64,000 nt of DNA from Linnemannia elongata (Eukaryota; Mortierellomycota; Mortierellomycetes; Mortierellales; Mortierellaceae), in contig JAXBDG010000009.1 in the NCBI GenBank assembly GCA_036320915.1, positions 1,984,001 to 2,048,000 on the forward strand, read 5' to 3'. Positions within the stretch are counted from its first letter, which is position 1; each line of letters opens with the position of its first letter. Below the pieces are notes generated by a model. It made no database searches, had not been told where the DNA came from, and saw nothing but the letters and a program-made list of their open reading frames with translations. Below, one piece after another: positions 48,630-60,584 of this stretch. The translations under genes and the position numbers were made by a program.

Positions 48630-49989
48630 TTATGAGCGTCTCTTGACAACGCGGGGGGACTTCTTGTGGTGCTCGGGGATCCAGTCCTCATCCAAGACCT
48701 TCATCTTCTCGAGGGCAGCCTCGCGCTCCTCGGGGGTCATGGAGGGGGTCTTCTTGACAGTCTTCTTGGTCTCGGGAGCCATAGCATCCTTGATGAACAT
48801 TCCGATGGCAGCAAAGATTCCGGCAATCAAGACATACAAGAAGATCAACTGGAGGTCGATCCAGGACTGGACGGGCTCGGTGAAGTTGACGGTGCTGTTG
48901 TAGACGAGGACGGGGAAGTGGTTCTTGTTGGAGTCGATCAAGTCGGCCATGAGGGTCAATCCGACCTCGCGGGAGGCGTGCTCCATCTTGATGGCGTAAG
49001 GCAAGATCAAGGTGCCGTCAGCCTTGAGGGTGGTGCCGTATCTATAGGCAGTCAACTACATGGTTCAAGAAGAGAGGGAAGTGAGGGTTAGATATCAACG
49101 GTTCAACAAGCACAAAAAAGAAAGGATTCCCTTTTCCTGTTAACCCACACCCCTTGAAAAACTAACACTGCAAGTTGGTTTGCCTGTTTCTGAATGGGTG
49201 AGTGAGGAGTATTATTCCACTTACGTTGCGGATGATGTTGTTGTAGTCATCGGACTCGGCAACGGTTCCGATGATCAAGTTGACCTTGAGGTCAGTCTTG
49301 CCAGTGTTCTTGAAGGTGACCTTCAAGTTGTTGGCCTCTCCAGAGACAATGTTGGGGGTCACTATTACGATTAATTGGTAGCAGTAAGGGAACGTAGGGG
49401 TGAGTTGAGTGTCAATTGTTCACACGCCCCCCAAATCGGATCCGCCTGGAACAGAGGGTTTTGCGCGAGAATAACGTAAGAGAGAGACTTACAGCCAGCG
49501 ATAGCGTTGGGGAACTCGGTGGAGATGGCGACGTTAGGGGCAGAATCCTGAGCAGAGACTATTGCGTAAGAAAAGAAAGAAAGAGAAAACCGTGAGTTTT
49601 CTGACCGGGTCTGTTTTTCTGGAGAGAATCCCTCATCTCCATCTGAAGTTGTTGTCTTCTGTCAGCTAAACGCGAGGTGTACTGTCGCGCCATCTCGAGT
49701 CTCTGACCGCAAGTTCCCGTATCCCGAGAAACACCAGGTGTACTGCCAACTCCAGACTAGGTGTTTATATCCTGTTGAGGAAAGAAAGGACCAGGCTGTT
49801 GTGTGCCCTTTTCCATTCTTGCGCGCCAAAAAAAACCGCCAGTTCCAGAGAACAGGCGATGAGAAACTGATCTTCGAGAAGGAGAGAGTAGATGGTGAGT
49901 GAACGAATAGTGTGCTTTGAGTGTGTACCTGAGGCGAGGAAGAGGGCGCCGCATACGAGGGCCTTGAGGGTGGACTTCAAACCGAACAT
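48630..49989 (-). CDS. SSR1: Translocon-associated protein subunit alpha (TRAP-alpha/SSR1)
   Basis: Predicted 229-aa type I ER membrane protein in four exons: 49989-49929, 49558-49493, 49361-49225, 49055-48630. A signal peptide (LKALVCGALFLASGVSA) should be cleaved near residue 23, before QDSAPNVAIS. The luminal domain has the family stretch NNLKVTFKNTGKTDLKVNLI, LTAYRYGTTLKADGTLILPY and two N-glycosylation sequons in NSTVNFT. One membrane helix follows (LIFLYVLIAGIFAAIGMFI) and then a basic cytosolic tail ending HHKKSPRVVKRRS. TRAP assists translocation of certain signal sequences at Sec61. It is absent from budding yeast, so its presence fits an early-diverging fungus. Confidence 0.95.
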
Positions 49990-51305
49990 GGTTGTGTGTA
50001 TGTGTGTGAATTGGTATGTACAGATGAGGAGGAGGGATAAGGATAAAGAAGGAAGAAGAAGAAGAGAGAAAAAAGAAAAAAAGATAAACGCAATTTGTGG
50101 TGCACACGAAGAGTAACAGAGAGAGAGCACGAGAGAGAAGAAACATACAGAGAACGAATCGAAAGAGTCCAGTGGCCAGGAGCGTCTCACGATATGATTG
50201 GTCAATGGCGTCCAACTTCAAGGTTTGAACTCTCTATCTCGACTTGTTTGCCTGCTTGTCTGCTCTCTCACTTTTCACTCGTTCGTTCTACTTCTTTTCT
50301 CGCGCTCATTCTTCTTCTTTTCTTCCTCTTCTTTTTTCTCTCTCACCTTCTTCTCGGACATACCTTCCGCGTCTGTTATCTCTTCTCCTGTATCACTTGG
50401 TTTCTATTTATTGATCTGGCTGCAGCAGCACTAAGGGCAGGCTGGACTGGTGTTTATACAGAAGCAGAAGCAAACAAGTTATTGTAGACTTATGTCTTGC
50501 TTGGACAAGCTATCCTTCCTAACTACTTGTGTACTACTTCCAACAGACTCGTTGCATCTACTACATCCATGTGGTCCGCTCTTATCTGAGGTCCTTTTCG
50601 ACCTTTTGGCTGTACCTGGTCCCTGGTTGCTGAGTGCTGAACACTCCTTTGGAACACTATTATTGATCTGATCTGATCAGTCTGCACGTGATATAACCTT
50701 TATTACGTAAAAGAATGACATTGTGCAGCATCTGTTGCGGGTGGCTCTTGTGTTTTCCACTTTTTTTTTTTTTTTGCCACCTTTTTTTTTTTTTTTTTTT
50801 TTTTTTTTTCCCTGTGCGTTGGGTTACAATGTGATGTGATGTGATGTGTGTATATGTGTATAGTACAGCTGTGGTCGGTGTTCACAAACCGGACAGGGCA
50901 AGTGTCGTCTTCCCCTCGAACGTGGTCATAGTCGTCCGCTCGTTTCTTTTTTTTTTTTTTTTTTTTTTTTTGCTTTTCTTTTCTTTCTCTCTTTTTTTCC
51001 CTTCTTCCTTCTTTCCTCCTCTTCCCCCCACCCCCCCTTTTTGGTGCACCCTCCTTCCTTCGTTCTCTCCACCTTTCTCTCTCCACTTTTTACCTCTCCT
51101 TTCTCCTCCTTCTCAACCTCTCACTTCTTCTCCCTTTGTTTTCTTCATTTCATATCTCTTTGCATTTTTTTTCTTCACTCTCACGTCCTTGTACTCTACC
51201 CTGCATAGTCCCTTTGTCCTTCCTTTTTCTTTTCTTTTTCCACACCCCCACACACTCACTCTCATACTCACACATATCCCCACAAAACATACACATATAA
51301 TCACA
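49990..51305. promoter_or_regulatory. Divergent promoter region of TRAP-alpha and importin-5
   Basis: About 1.3 kb between divergent start codons. T runs of 15, 28 and 25 nt lie at 50761-50775, 50782-50809 and 50947-50971. From 50.97 to 51.3 kb the + strand is almost pure C+T, forming the leader of the importin gene. No protein gene was recognised. Confidence 0.5.
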
Positions 51306-54300
51306 ATGTCGAACGTGCCCCAGGATATCCTTAACCAATTGGTCCAGGTCCTCGCTAACCTCGTCTCCAACGACAACGCTGTCCGCTCCGCCGCCGAGGA
51401 GCAGCTCAACAACGAGTGGATGGTCAAGTCCCCTGATGCCCTTCTCTCCGGCTTTGCCTACCTCTCCCGTCACAGCGAAGAAGCCGATGTAAGCTTACAA
51501 GGATCTCTCTTACTTTTTTTACCTTAATAACGAATGCTTAAGAGAGACCGAAAAAAAGCGAGCCCCCTTGCCACCAAAACAGATCACACTAACAATCGTT
51601 ACTTTTTCTTTTGCCTTGTTTCTTTTTTTCTATTCTACCCAACTCGTGTCGATGGAACTTCAACAACCACTCATCAACAAACAAACAAACAACTTCATGG
51701 AACCCTTTTTCTCGATCTGGATTTTTTCTTTGGGAAAAACTTTAAACAACAACAACAACAACAACGAAAACACGACAGCTCCGGTCTTTTGCTGCTGTCT
51801 TGACACGTCGCGTGGCTTTCAAGGGAATCCCCTCTCAGGACCCAGAGGCAGAGGATGCCACTCTGTGGGACGTTACACAGGAGGAGACGCGCCAGGCCAT
51901 GAAGACCCACTTTTTGGCCGGTCTCTCTCAGGAACCCAACAAGTCTGTCCGTAACAAGGTCTGCGATACCATTGCCGAGATGGCTCGTGCCTCTACCGCT
52001 AAAGAGCGTAAGCGTTTCTTTTTCTTCTTACTTTCATTTTGCAGAGAAGGGTGTTGTTGAGAGATGAGATTTGGATATATATGGAGTTGGAGACTAGAGG
52101 AAGAGAGTGTGAGCGTGAAAGAGAAGAAAGGAGTGAGTGAGTGAGTAAGGACGCCAATGAACTAACGCATGGTGACTGGATCATTTAATGTGGTCCGCCT
52201 TTTTATCGCAACCTTATCTAGAGGCCTGGCCAGAGATCTTGCCAGCTTTGTTCGAGTGCACAAAGTCGCCTTCCCCCGAGCACCGCGAGTCGGCTTTCCG
52301 CATCTTCACCTCCGTCCCCAACCTGATCTCTGGACAGCATGTTGACATTCTCAAGTCTGTCTTCGCCAACAGCTTGCGTGACGAGAACCTCCATGTAAGT
52401 CGCCTGGCAGAAATCTTCAGTCGCATCGATGTTCAAATCGACAATCTAAACTCGCCTTTTGTAGATCAAATTGATCAGATCCAGCACAACTGATGGATAT
52501 CGTTGACATCTTTTGTTTATTTCTCTAGGTCCGTTTGGCTGCTGCCAAGGCTGCTGTCTCGTTCATGCTGGATACCAACAACGCCACCCGCAACTCGATG
52601 GCCTCATTGATGCCCCAGTTGCTCGAGGTCTTGAACGCTCTTGCTACTGCTGGAGATGAAGAATCCTTGATCGAGGGCTTGGTCGTCATGATCGAGTTGG
52701 CTGAGCACTCGCCCCGTCTCTTCCGTCACGTCATTGTTGATGTTCTTCCTTTCATGATCGAGATTGTCAAGAAGAAGGAGCTCGAGGACCGCACCAGACA
52801 GTCTGCTTTGGAGTTGTTGTTGACCCTCGCCGAGTGCGCTCCCGGCATGGTCCGCAAGGTGCCAGATTATACCACCACAATTGTCCCTGTTGCCTTGGAG
52901 ATGATGACCGAGCTGGAGGAGGATGAGGACTGGTACTCGACCGACGACTTGGATGAGGGCGACAACGACGAGAACTATGTCATCGGAGAGCACGCCATGG
53001 ACCGCTTGGCCCGTGCCTTGGGAGGCAAGGCCATGTTGCCCGTTTCCTTCGTCTACATCCCCCAGATGCTCGCCAACGAGAGCTGGAAGGCTCGCCACGC
53101 CGCTCTCTTTGCCGTCTCGGCCATCGGTGAGGGATGCGTCCGTATCATGGAGGCTGAGCTCGGAAAGATCATTGGTATGGTCCTTCCCTTCTTGCGCGAC
53201 CCCCACCCCCGTGTCCGTTACGCTGCTTGCAATGCCATCGGTCAGATGTCGACTGATTTCGCTGGACCCATGCAGAAGAACCACCACGCTCTCGTCCTCA
53301 CCAACTTGATCCCCGTCATGGATGATGCTCCTTTCCCCCGTGTCCGCGCTCACGCTGCCGCTGCTTTGGTCAACTTTTGCGAGGCTGTTGAGAAGGGTAC
53401 TCTGGAGCCTTACTTGGATGCCATCTTCGAGCGCCTCTTGTCGCTTCTCAACACCGGCACCACCTATGTCCAGGAGCAGGCCATCACCACCATTGCCACT
53501 GTTGCCGACAGCGCTGAGGATCGCTTCGTCAAGTACTACAGCAGCATTATGCCTCTCTTGATCAACGTCCTCCGTCAGGCTACCAACAAGGAGTACCGTC
53601 TCTTGCGCGGAAAGGCCATGGAGTGCGCCAGTTTGATCGCCCTCGCAGTTGGCAAGGAGGTCTTTGCCCCTCACGCTCAGGAGTTTATCCAGCTCTTGGT
53701 CCAGACCCAGGCCAGCGTTACTGAGGCTGATGATCCCCAAGTCTCGTACTTGTTGGCTGCCTGGGCTCGCGTCTGCAAGGTCCTCGGACGTGACTTTGTT
53801 CCTTACTTGGACATTGTCATGCCTCCTCTGTTGGCCAGTGCTCAGCTCAAGCCTGACTTCGCTGTCTTGGACCCCGAGGATGATATCGAGTCCAAGTACT
53901 CTGCCGAGGATGGTTGGGAGTTTGTTGGTGTTGACGGCCAGCAGATTGGTATCAAGACCACTGTCTTGGAGGAGAAGTGCACCGCTGTTGAGATGTTGAT
54001 CTGCTACGCCCGTGAGCTCGGACCTGGTTTCCGCCCCTACATCGAGAAAGTCCGTGACATTGTCTTGCCCCTTCTCAAGTTCTACTTCCACGATGGTGTC
54101 CGCCACGCTGCTGCTGCCACCCTCCCCCAGTTGATCTCTTGCGCCAACCAGGCTGAGCTCGGACAGGAGTATGTCATCAACTTCTGGCACGGTATCTGCG
54201 GCAAGATCCTCGAGGTCATGGCCACTGAGGCCGACCCCGCCTTCTTGCTCCAGCTCTACGTTTCCTTCTACGAGTCCCTGGACTTTATGAACGGTCCCAG

Positions 54301-55361
54301 CTTGACCCCCGAGTTGTTGGAGGAGTTCACCCGTGCCACTGAGGCTCAGTTGAAGGAGTTCTACGCCCGCTTGAAGCACCGCGAGGAGACCCGCGCCAGC
54401 GCCGAGTTTGAGGCTGAGGACGAGGAGACCATTTTGGAGGATGAGATGAACGAGGAGGCTGTCCTCGGAGAGATGTCGCGCACTATCCACAGCGTGATGA
54501 AAACCCACGGAGCTGCTTACGTTCCCATGTTCAAGTCGTTGGAGCCCGTGATTGCCACCTTCTTGGCCGATACCAACTCTGCTTCGCGCCAGTGGGCTAT
54601 CTGCGTCTTGGATGACCTAATCGAGTTCACCGGCCCCCACTCATGGCCCATCATGGGCCCCTACTTGCCCAAGATGCTCGAGTCTGTCCTTGATACTGCC
54701 TCGGATGTCCGTCAGGCTGCCTGTTATGGAGTTGGACTCTGCGGAGAGTTTGGAGGAGCTGACTATGCCGAGTTCTGCAGTGCTGCTCTTCAGCCTCTCT
54801 TCCAGGTCATCAACGCCCCCCGCTCAAGAGAGCTTGAGAACCTCTATGTGACCGAGAACGCCATCTCTGCAGTGACCAAGATCTGCAAGTTCAACAACAG
54901 CAAGTTTGACGTCAACACTGTTCTTCCCTCCTGGGTCCAGGCTCTCCCTCTCCTCAACGACGAGGACGAGGCCCCCACCACTTATACCTACCTCTTGGAC
55001 CTCATCGACGCGTAAGTCTCTTCACTTTTTTTGGATTTTTTTTTGAGCGTTCAGACTGATCTCAACCGCGTGGTATATGTTAAATTGTACAGCATTCTAA
55101 TCACCATTCTATTATCACTTGCTGCAATGGAATAGTCAACATCCTTCGGTGTTGGGATTGAACAATGTCAACATGCCCCATTTGGTTACCGTCATGGTGG
55201 AGGCGTTGGTTGCTGGCATTATCCCTGAGCCCATTGCCACGCGCATGGTGCATACCATGAAGGCTGCCCTCTCGTCGATGGACTCTAACATGACCTCGAC
55301 CATCTGGAACAGCATCTCGCCCGAGAAGAGAAAGACCCTTCAGGACTTGAACTACCTGTAA
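51306..55361 (+). CDS. PSE1: Importin-5/Kap121-type karyopherin beta
   Basis: Predicted 1097-aa HEAT-repeat nuclear import receptor in five exons: 51306-51488, 51779-52007, 52222-52394, 52529-55011, 55136-55361. The length and sequence fit Pse1/Kap121/RanBP5. The N-terminal importin-beta repeat has NDNAVRSAAEEQLNNEW and LRSFAAVLTRRVAFKGIP. The body carries regular HEAT repeats (HAAAALVNFCEAVEKG, SWKARHAALFAVSAIGEGC, HPRVRYAACNAIGQMSTDF). An acidic middle stretch includes DWYSTDDLDEGDNDENY. KYSAEDGWEFVGVDGQQIGI is a conserved Kap121 segment. It carries ribosomal proteins and histones into the nucleus under RanGTP control. The C-terminus ends LQDLNYL. Exon 4 is strongly biased to C-ending codons, indicating high expression. 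Confidence 0.96.
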
Positions 55362-56982
55362 ATTCATTTGCAGCGTTTGTCTGAGTATGGGCTTGATGCA
55401 AGAGAATCGACGTGGCATGCAGCAAACAACAATATATTTTCTTTTGGTATGGTTTTTTTTTCATAATAATAAAATGCGATGCAGATACATAGATACACAT
55501 GAGAGAGGCAGTCCATCCTAACATGCTGACATGTTCGAGTTTGATCCTTCGCCCTCCCCCACCTTCCTAAAATAATCATTCGCTACCTCGTCGGCTTCAG
55601 GCAACGTGGATAGTCGTCCCTTCATTGACGCAACAGCAACAAGGTCCGCTCATAGTGTTTTATACAGCTCTTTATTTTGTCTTCTTGTGGACTCGCGTAA
55701 GTCAATCGCCCGAAAATTCTTTTTCAGCCGCCTCTCTATTTTCTACATTGTCTTTCCGTGGGTTGATTTCACTCTTTTTTTTTTTTTCTTTTTTTTTTTT
55801 AATCCTCCGCTACATGACATGGGAGCAGATAACGTTCCAACAACAAGAGAGTGATGCAAGAAGTAAACAAAGAAAGAAAACAGAGTGGTAGAGAACGACC
55901 GCAAAAAGAGCACGCGTCGAGAAAAAAAAATAGTTTTAAATAGGAATGAGCTACAAAAAAGCCTAGTTTTGACTACAGGCACATTTCGAGTATGCACATT
56001 TAGTTGCAATATTCCGAGCTATCCATATGGTAATCCTCCCCGTTCATTACAGAGATTTTACTGAAAACGTTTACTGAGCTCGATCTTGACAGTTTGCGGC
56101 GCTGGCGCGGGAGAGATACAGGAGAAAAATCAGCAGAAAACACTGCGAGGGTGACACGGAACGCATCATGGGATTGGTCTTGGACTTAAAGGATAGGAGG
56201 TCTTGAAAGGATGAGGACTGAGAGAGAGGGGGGTCTTCGGGGTTCTTGGTACTTGGTGTTCTTGTAGATTAAAGTGAACTGTGGATGCAGAGTGAGATTC
56301 AAAACGAAGGGAAGTGGCAATTTTCTCTTATACTCGTCGTCGCCGTCTCTCAGTAGCATTTTGGATCAATTGCCTCATAGTTCTCGATGCCCTTTTTTTT
56401 TGTTCTTGAAAAGGAGGCTAGAGAGGACATGTCGCGAGATGGCGACAAAAGAAATAAAGAAAAGAAAACTAGGCTAAACTTGTACGTAACGCGATGTGTA
56501 TAACGATAGAGCTTGATGTTTGCATGTGTGTGTGTGGGGGGAGGGGAGGGGGGACAGACTGATTCTATGTAGATACGCCAACGTGTTTTTTTATCACTTT
56601 TTTCGATTCTATTATCAGGGTAACACGCTTACCCAAGGGCGATCGGATCTGTTCGTACTTGTGCCACTATCGACGATCAAAAGAGCATGAGAGAGAGTGA
56701 GAGTGAGAGAGAGAGAGAGAGAGGGAGTGAAAGAAAAGCCAGTATAAGTGCATACACGCCTGCATGATCGTCTGCATAACTTCGAGCTTGTTCACCCCCT
56801 ATCATGTTCAATTGTCGCGTTTATGACGCGTTATATACGGGAACCCTCGGTATATTTTTTTATCCCGCGCATTGAACGTGTGTTTGAATGGTTGAGAATC
56901 ATCATTTGTCATTCCTACAAACGCTTGCGGTGTATTGAAAGAGAGAGGGATAGTGCATAAATAAATAAATACTATGAGAGAA
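55362..56982. other. Intergenic, importin 3' flank and Kre9-like gene 3' flank
   Basis: About 1.6 kb between two convergent genes. It contains short T runs near 55.78 kb, an AG patch at 56.69-56.72 kb and no recognisable gene. The small frames are low-complexity or have no domain. Confidence 0.5.
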
Positions 56983-58828
56983 CTAATACTGGTATGCGGC
57001 ATAACTCTGTTGAAGCTGCTGCTGATGCATCTGCTGTTGTTGGACCTGTTGTTGCTGCTGTTGCTGTTGCTGGAGCTGCTGTTCATACAATTGGCGTTCC
57101 TCATCCTCGTCCTGTGCCCTAGAGGGAGGTGGGGGAGGTGCACGACCACTGGGACGCGACTGGAAGGGGTTGGGGTCTTCGCCAGGTGGAGTGAATGAGC
57201 TGGTGAGAAGGGATGGAGGCCGGTCGCTGACGAAGCTTCCACTGGGTTGGGCCAAGAGTCCTGAAGAGTTGGCAGCATGGCGGTTCGCGATGGGTGTTGG
57301 AGATCCGGAGCGATAATCAAAGCTCTGAGGTCTTGAAGATAAAGAAGCGCCTGAAGAAGGGGGCATACCGCTCAACTCGACCATCTCGCCTGGCCTTTGG
57401 AGTGGCGAATACCCAACAACACTAGTCGCACCACTGCCCAACTCATTATACCGCGCATGACTCGCCGAAGCGCCAGGACCCATACCAGGACGTGAATTAT
57501 CCGGCTGCAGTGGCTCTCTCAATTTCCTGTTTGCCGATTTTTCAACTGCACGCTTATTCTTGAACCGGATGTAGTAAAAGCCCACGAATCCTGCAAGGAT
57601 AAGAGCGCCGACTGCACATCCGACACCAATGACAATCTTCTTGGTCTTGTCCGAAATCTCGATCTGGCCGATGGGTTGGTCCTCTTCAGGGCTGCTGGGT
57701 GCTGATGGGTCGGAGGGGTTTGGTTGGTTGGGAGCGGTGACGACACCGGGGCCGACGAGGAGCATGGTTTTGCATAGCGCCGATCCTTGTGTTACGGCTC
57801 CTGTGTCTGCGTCGGTTGTGTTCCATGTGTAACGGCCTTGATATTGCTATTTTTTTTTGTTTTGTTTGTTTGTTTGGAAATAAGAAGGGGATGTGTTAAT
57901 TGAGAGGAGAGTTGGACAGAAATGGAAATGAGCAATCCAGGTGGAGAATGAGAAGAGTGTTGTTGTTGCTGTTCGGTGAGAGCGAGGAGATCCGTGCCAT
58001 CGCGAGTGAGCATTTTACACAACAGAAAAAAAAAACCAAAGAGAAAGGAGAGTCGTTGCTCTAGTGTGTCGGTTGTACAGTAATTTGCATAAACGACTCC
58101 TGCTTCCCAGTTGCCCCATGAAATATAATCCAAACCCACTCGATAGACACATCCGTGTCCACGTTGTTTCCGGATATGCATGTACGCACTGTTCGCAGGC
58201 ACTCCTGCTGGTGCCCCATGGTGAAAATGCTGCCGTTGAGCTCTTCTCTCTGCCTTCCATGAAGCATGAAAAGAAGTTATTCCTGTCTCCTGGGAAAAGG
58301 ATATACATGCGCGATAATATATCCTGCAAAAAAACTATCACAAACTTCCCTTCGCCTCCTCCCTTTGCGATCCACCACCCCCTTCCATTTCTTATCCTTG
58401 TTTTCAGGATCTCAAACCTCATAAAATCAATTCTGCCCCCCTTCCTGCCCCCTTTCCCCTTGGTCCTCTTTCGACACCTCCGTTCCCACAAATTAAAATG
58501 AATGCAATACGAGATAACAAAAAAAACTTACGTTAAACTGGCATTGGGCAAGGTTGTTGGTAATAGACTGATCAACGACCCACGAATAGTTTGAAGCACC
58601 TAGTGAGGTATCAATCTTTCCAATCGTCTGAATATACTTGCTGTTCTCGTAGCAGTAAAGATCAATGTTGAACGAAGGGACTGACTCGGCTCCTGTCCAA
58701 AAGTACTTGATCGTCGAGCCAACTCGGAAGGTGTCGGATCCAAACTGTTGGCATTGCAATTGGGCGGTGGCTACTTGTGGTAGCAGGGCGGCCAGGAGGA
58801 GGGTTGTTGTTGAGAGGAGGGTCTTCAT
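56983..58828 (-). CDS. Type I membrane protein with Kre9/Knh1-like extracellular domain
   Basis: Predicted 386-aa protein in two exons: 58828-58532 and 57846-56983. The start is the ATG of a clear signal peptide (MKTLLSTTTLLLAALLPQVA); an upstream in-frame ATG at 58909 would bury it. The mature N-terminal ~120 residues resemble the Kre9/Knh1-like, Ser-Thr-rich membrane family: FRVGSTIKYFWTGAE, FNIDLYCYENSKYIQTIG, SNYSWVVDQSITNN and RYTWNTTDADTGAVTQGSAL. One membrane helix follows (IVIGVGCAVGALILAGFVGFYY), then a cytosolic tail of about 190 residues rich in Pro, Ser and Gln. The tail ends in poly-Gln and SYAAYQY. A cell-surface sensor or wall-related anchor is an inference; GPI anchoring is ruled out by the long tail. 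Confidence 0.8.
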
Positions 58829-60584
58829 TGACCAGATCCTATTACTCCTGCTAGTGTTCCTGACATTTGTTGGCGGTGTGGATCCTGTTGATGGTAATGA
58901 CGTCCGCATATCTGAAGATGCTGCTGTGTTTTGTTGTGTTGGTGGTGTTCTGGTATCTATAAGGTGCAAATACAAAATGAGAAGAGGAGGAAAGAAAGGA
59001 ATGCAGGAGAGACAGGAGAAATAGGAGACATTGAGGGTTTTATGGGTTAGAGACCTTTTGCACTTTCGGAGTGAGCGCTGTAGCAGCACGGGTGGAATGA
59101 GAAAGGGGGGGATGACTGGTCTGCTGGTCTGACTGAATACCGAAAAGATGTTTGCCGTGTGATTTTATTTGCTCCTGAGAGTAGCACACGAACAAAGGCA
59201 TTAAGATGACGGTAGAGGGGGGTCGAGAGGAAGAAAGAAACGTAACAGGAACAAAGCACACGAAGGAAATCCTTCAAAAAAAAACCATCCCCTCGAGAGG
59301 AAATGCGTTGAAGAGCTGTCAAAGCAGACTGTGAGAAGTTGGGTGAGTGATGAGGACGAGGGCGGTTTAGTTTTGCCGCTGATTGTTTGTTATTGATGCG
59401 TCGAGTGCCGTTGCTTGATTGATGATTGAGGGCTGATATCAGTTGCATCGCCATCCATCACCCTCTTCGCCCACCCCATCGCACGTTTTTCTGTTTACCC
59501 CTTCCTTCTGTCGTTTGATTTGTTTGTCGTGCATTGTGTCCTTTCAAGTGCAATGCAGTGGCAAATAATAAACTAATGATGCCGACGACCCATGGTCCTC
59601 CCTGTTTCGTTGCATGTAGTGCCTGTTTGTGTTATGCCTCCTTTCTTTCCCTCTCCGCTAGATGATTGATGCATGATATGTTCTTTTTTTCGCGATAGGA
59701 AGAATAAAAGATCGATGGAAATCGACCGGCCCCTCGTTATCTTTGGACGGGGTCCTGCTTTTGGCTGGATAGCAATTGGATTGGGAAAAGTGAGAGTGCA
59801 ACGGTAATGGATGAAGTGAAACCGTAACGGTTTTTGGTTGTCGAGGTGTCGAGGAAAAGTAAGCGAGGAAGAAAAGGATGGACAACGGACCGGAAGAGAG
59901 AGTATGTGTAGGTGGTGTGAGAGGTGGGTGGGTAAGGTAAACAGAGGTGAGGATGTTGGTTGGGGGAACCTACCGAATTGGAGGAGAGTGTCGAAAGAGA
60001 AGGTCAGGCACCAAAGTATGAAAAGTTGAGTGGGTGGGAGGAGGAGGATGTGTGGAAGTATAAATTGAAGGTGGGTGGTCGTGAAGTGAGGACAAGAAGG
60101 TGATAAGAGTGAAGGAAGAATGAAAAAGAAGAAGAAAGAAGAGAGGAAGAAGAAGAAGAGGGAGGGAAGCAAGAAGAGAAACGAATGAGTTCCCATGGGC
60201 ACACACCCTTCTTCTACTCATTGTCTCTTCCGTCTTTCTTTTTCGCTGTCGCTGTCGCTGTTGGAGGAGAAGGGGTTCGAATTGGGCAATCAATCAATCC
60301 ATCATATTCATTGGACTAAAATCAAAAATAGACCTGTCTCCGGCCTCTATGCAAGAAGACATCCTCATTGTCAATTAGAGGTCACGGCAGAAAAAAAAAT
60401 TGCTTCGAGATCACACCTTCGCACATCGTTCCATTAACGAGATCCTCATTCACATCTCCTTTTACTCACCACACAAACGAGCGCGAATGCATCAGGAGTG
60501 AAAGTGAAAAAACATAGAAAATATAGAGAGATAAAAAGGGGATACATACACAGTAACATACCATTGACAAAAATAACGAGTAAT
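58829..60584. promoter_or_regulatory. Divergent region between Kre9-like and WDR53-like genes
   Basis: About 1.75 kb between divergent start codons with no supported gene. Purine-rich + strand segments at 59.83-60.18 kb again give pyrimidine-rich minus-strand frames that are not proteins. Confidence 0.45.

Noticed and set aside
52604..54508. 634-codon minus-strand open frame opposite importin-5
   Set aside because: Same codon-bias shadow effect. The sense strand encodes conserved HEAT repeats.
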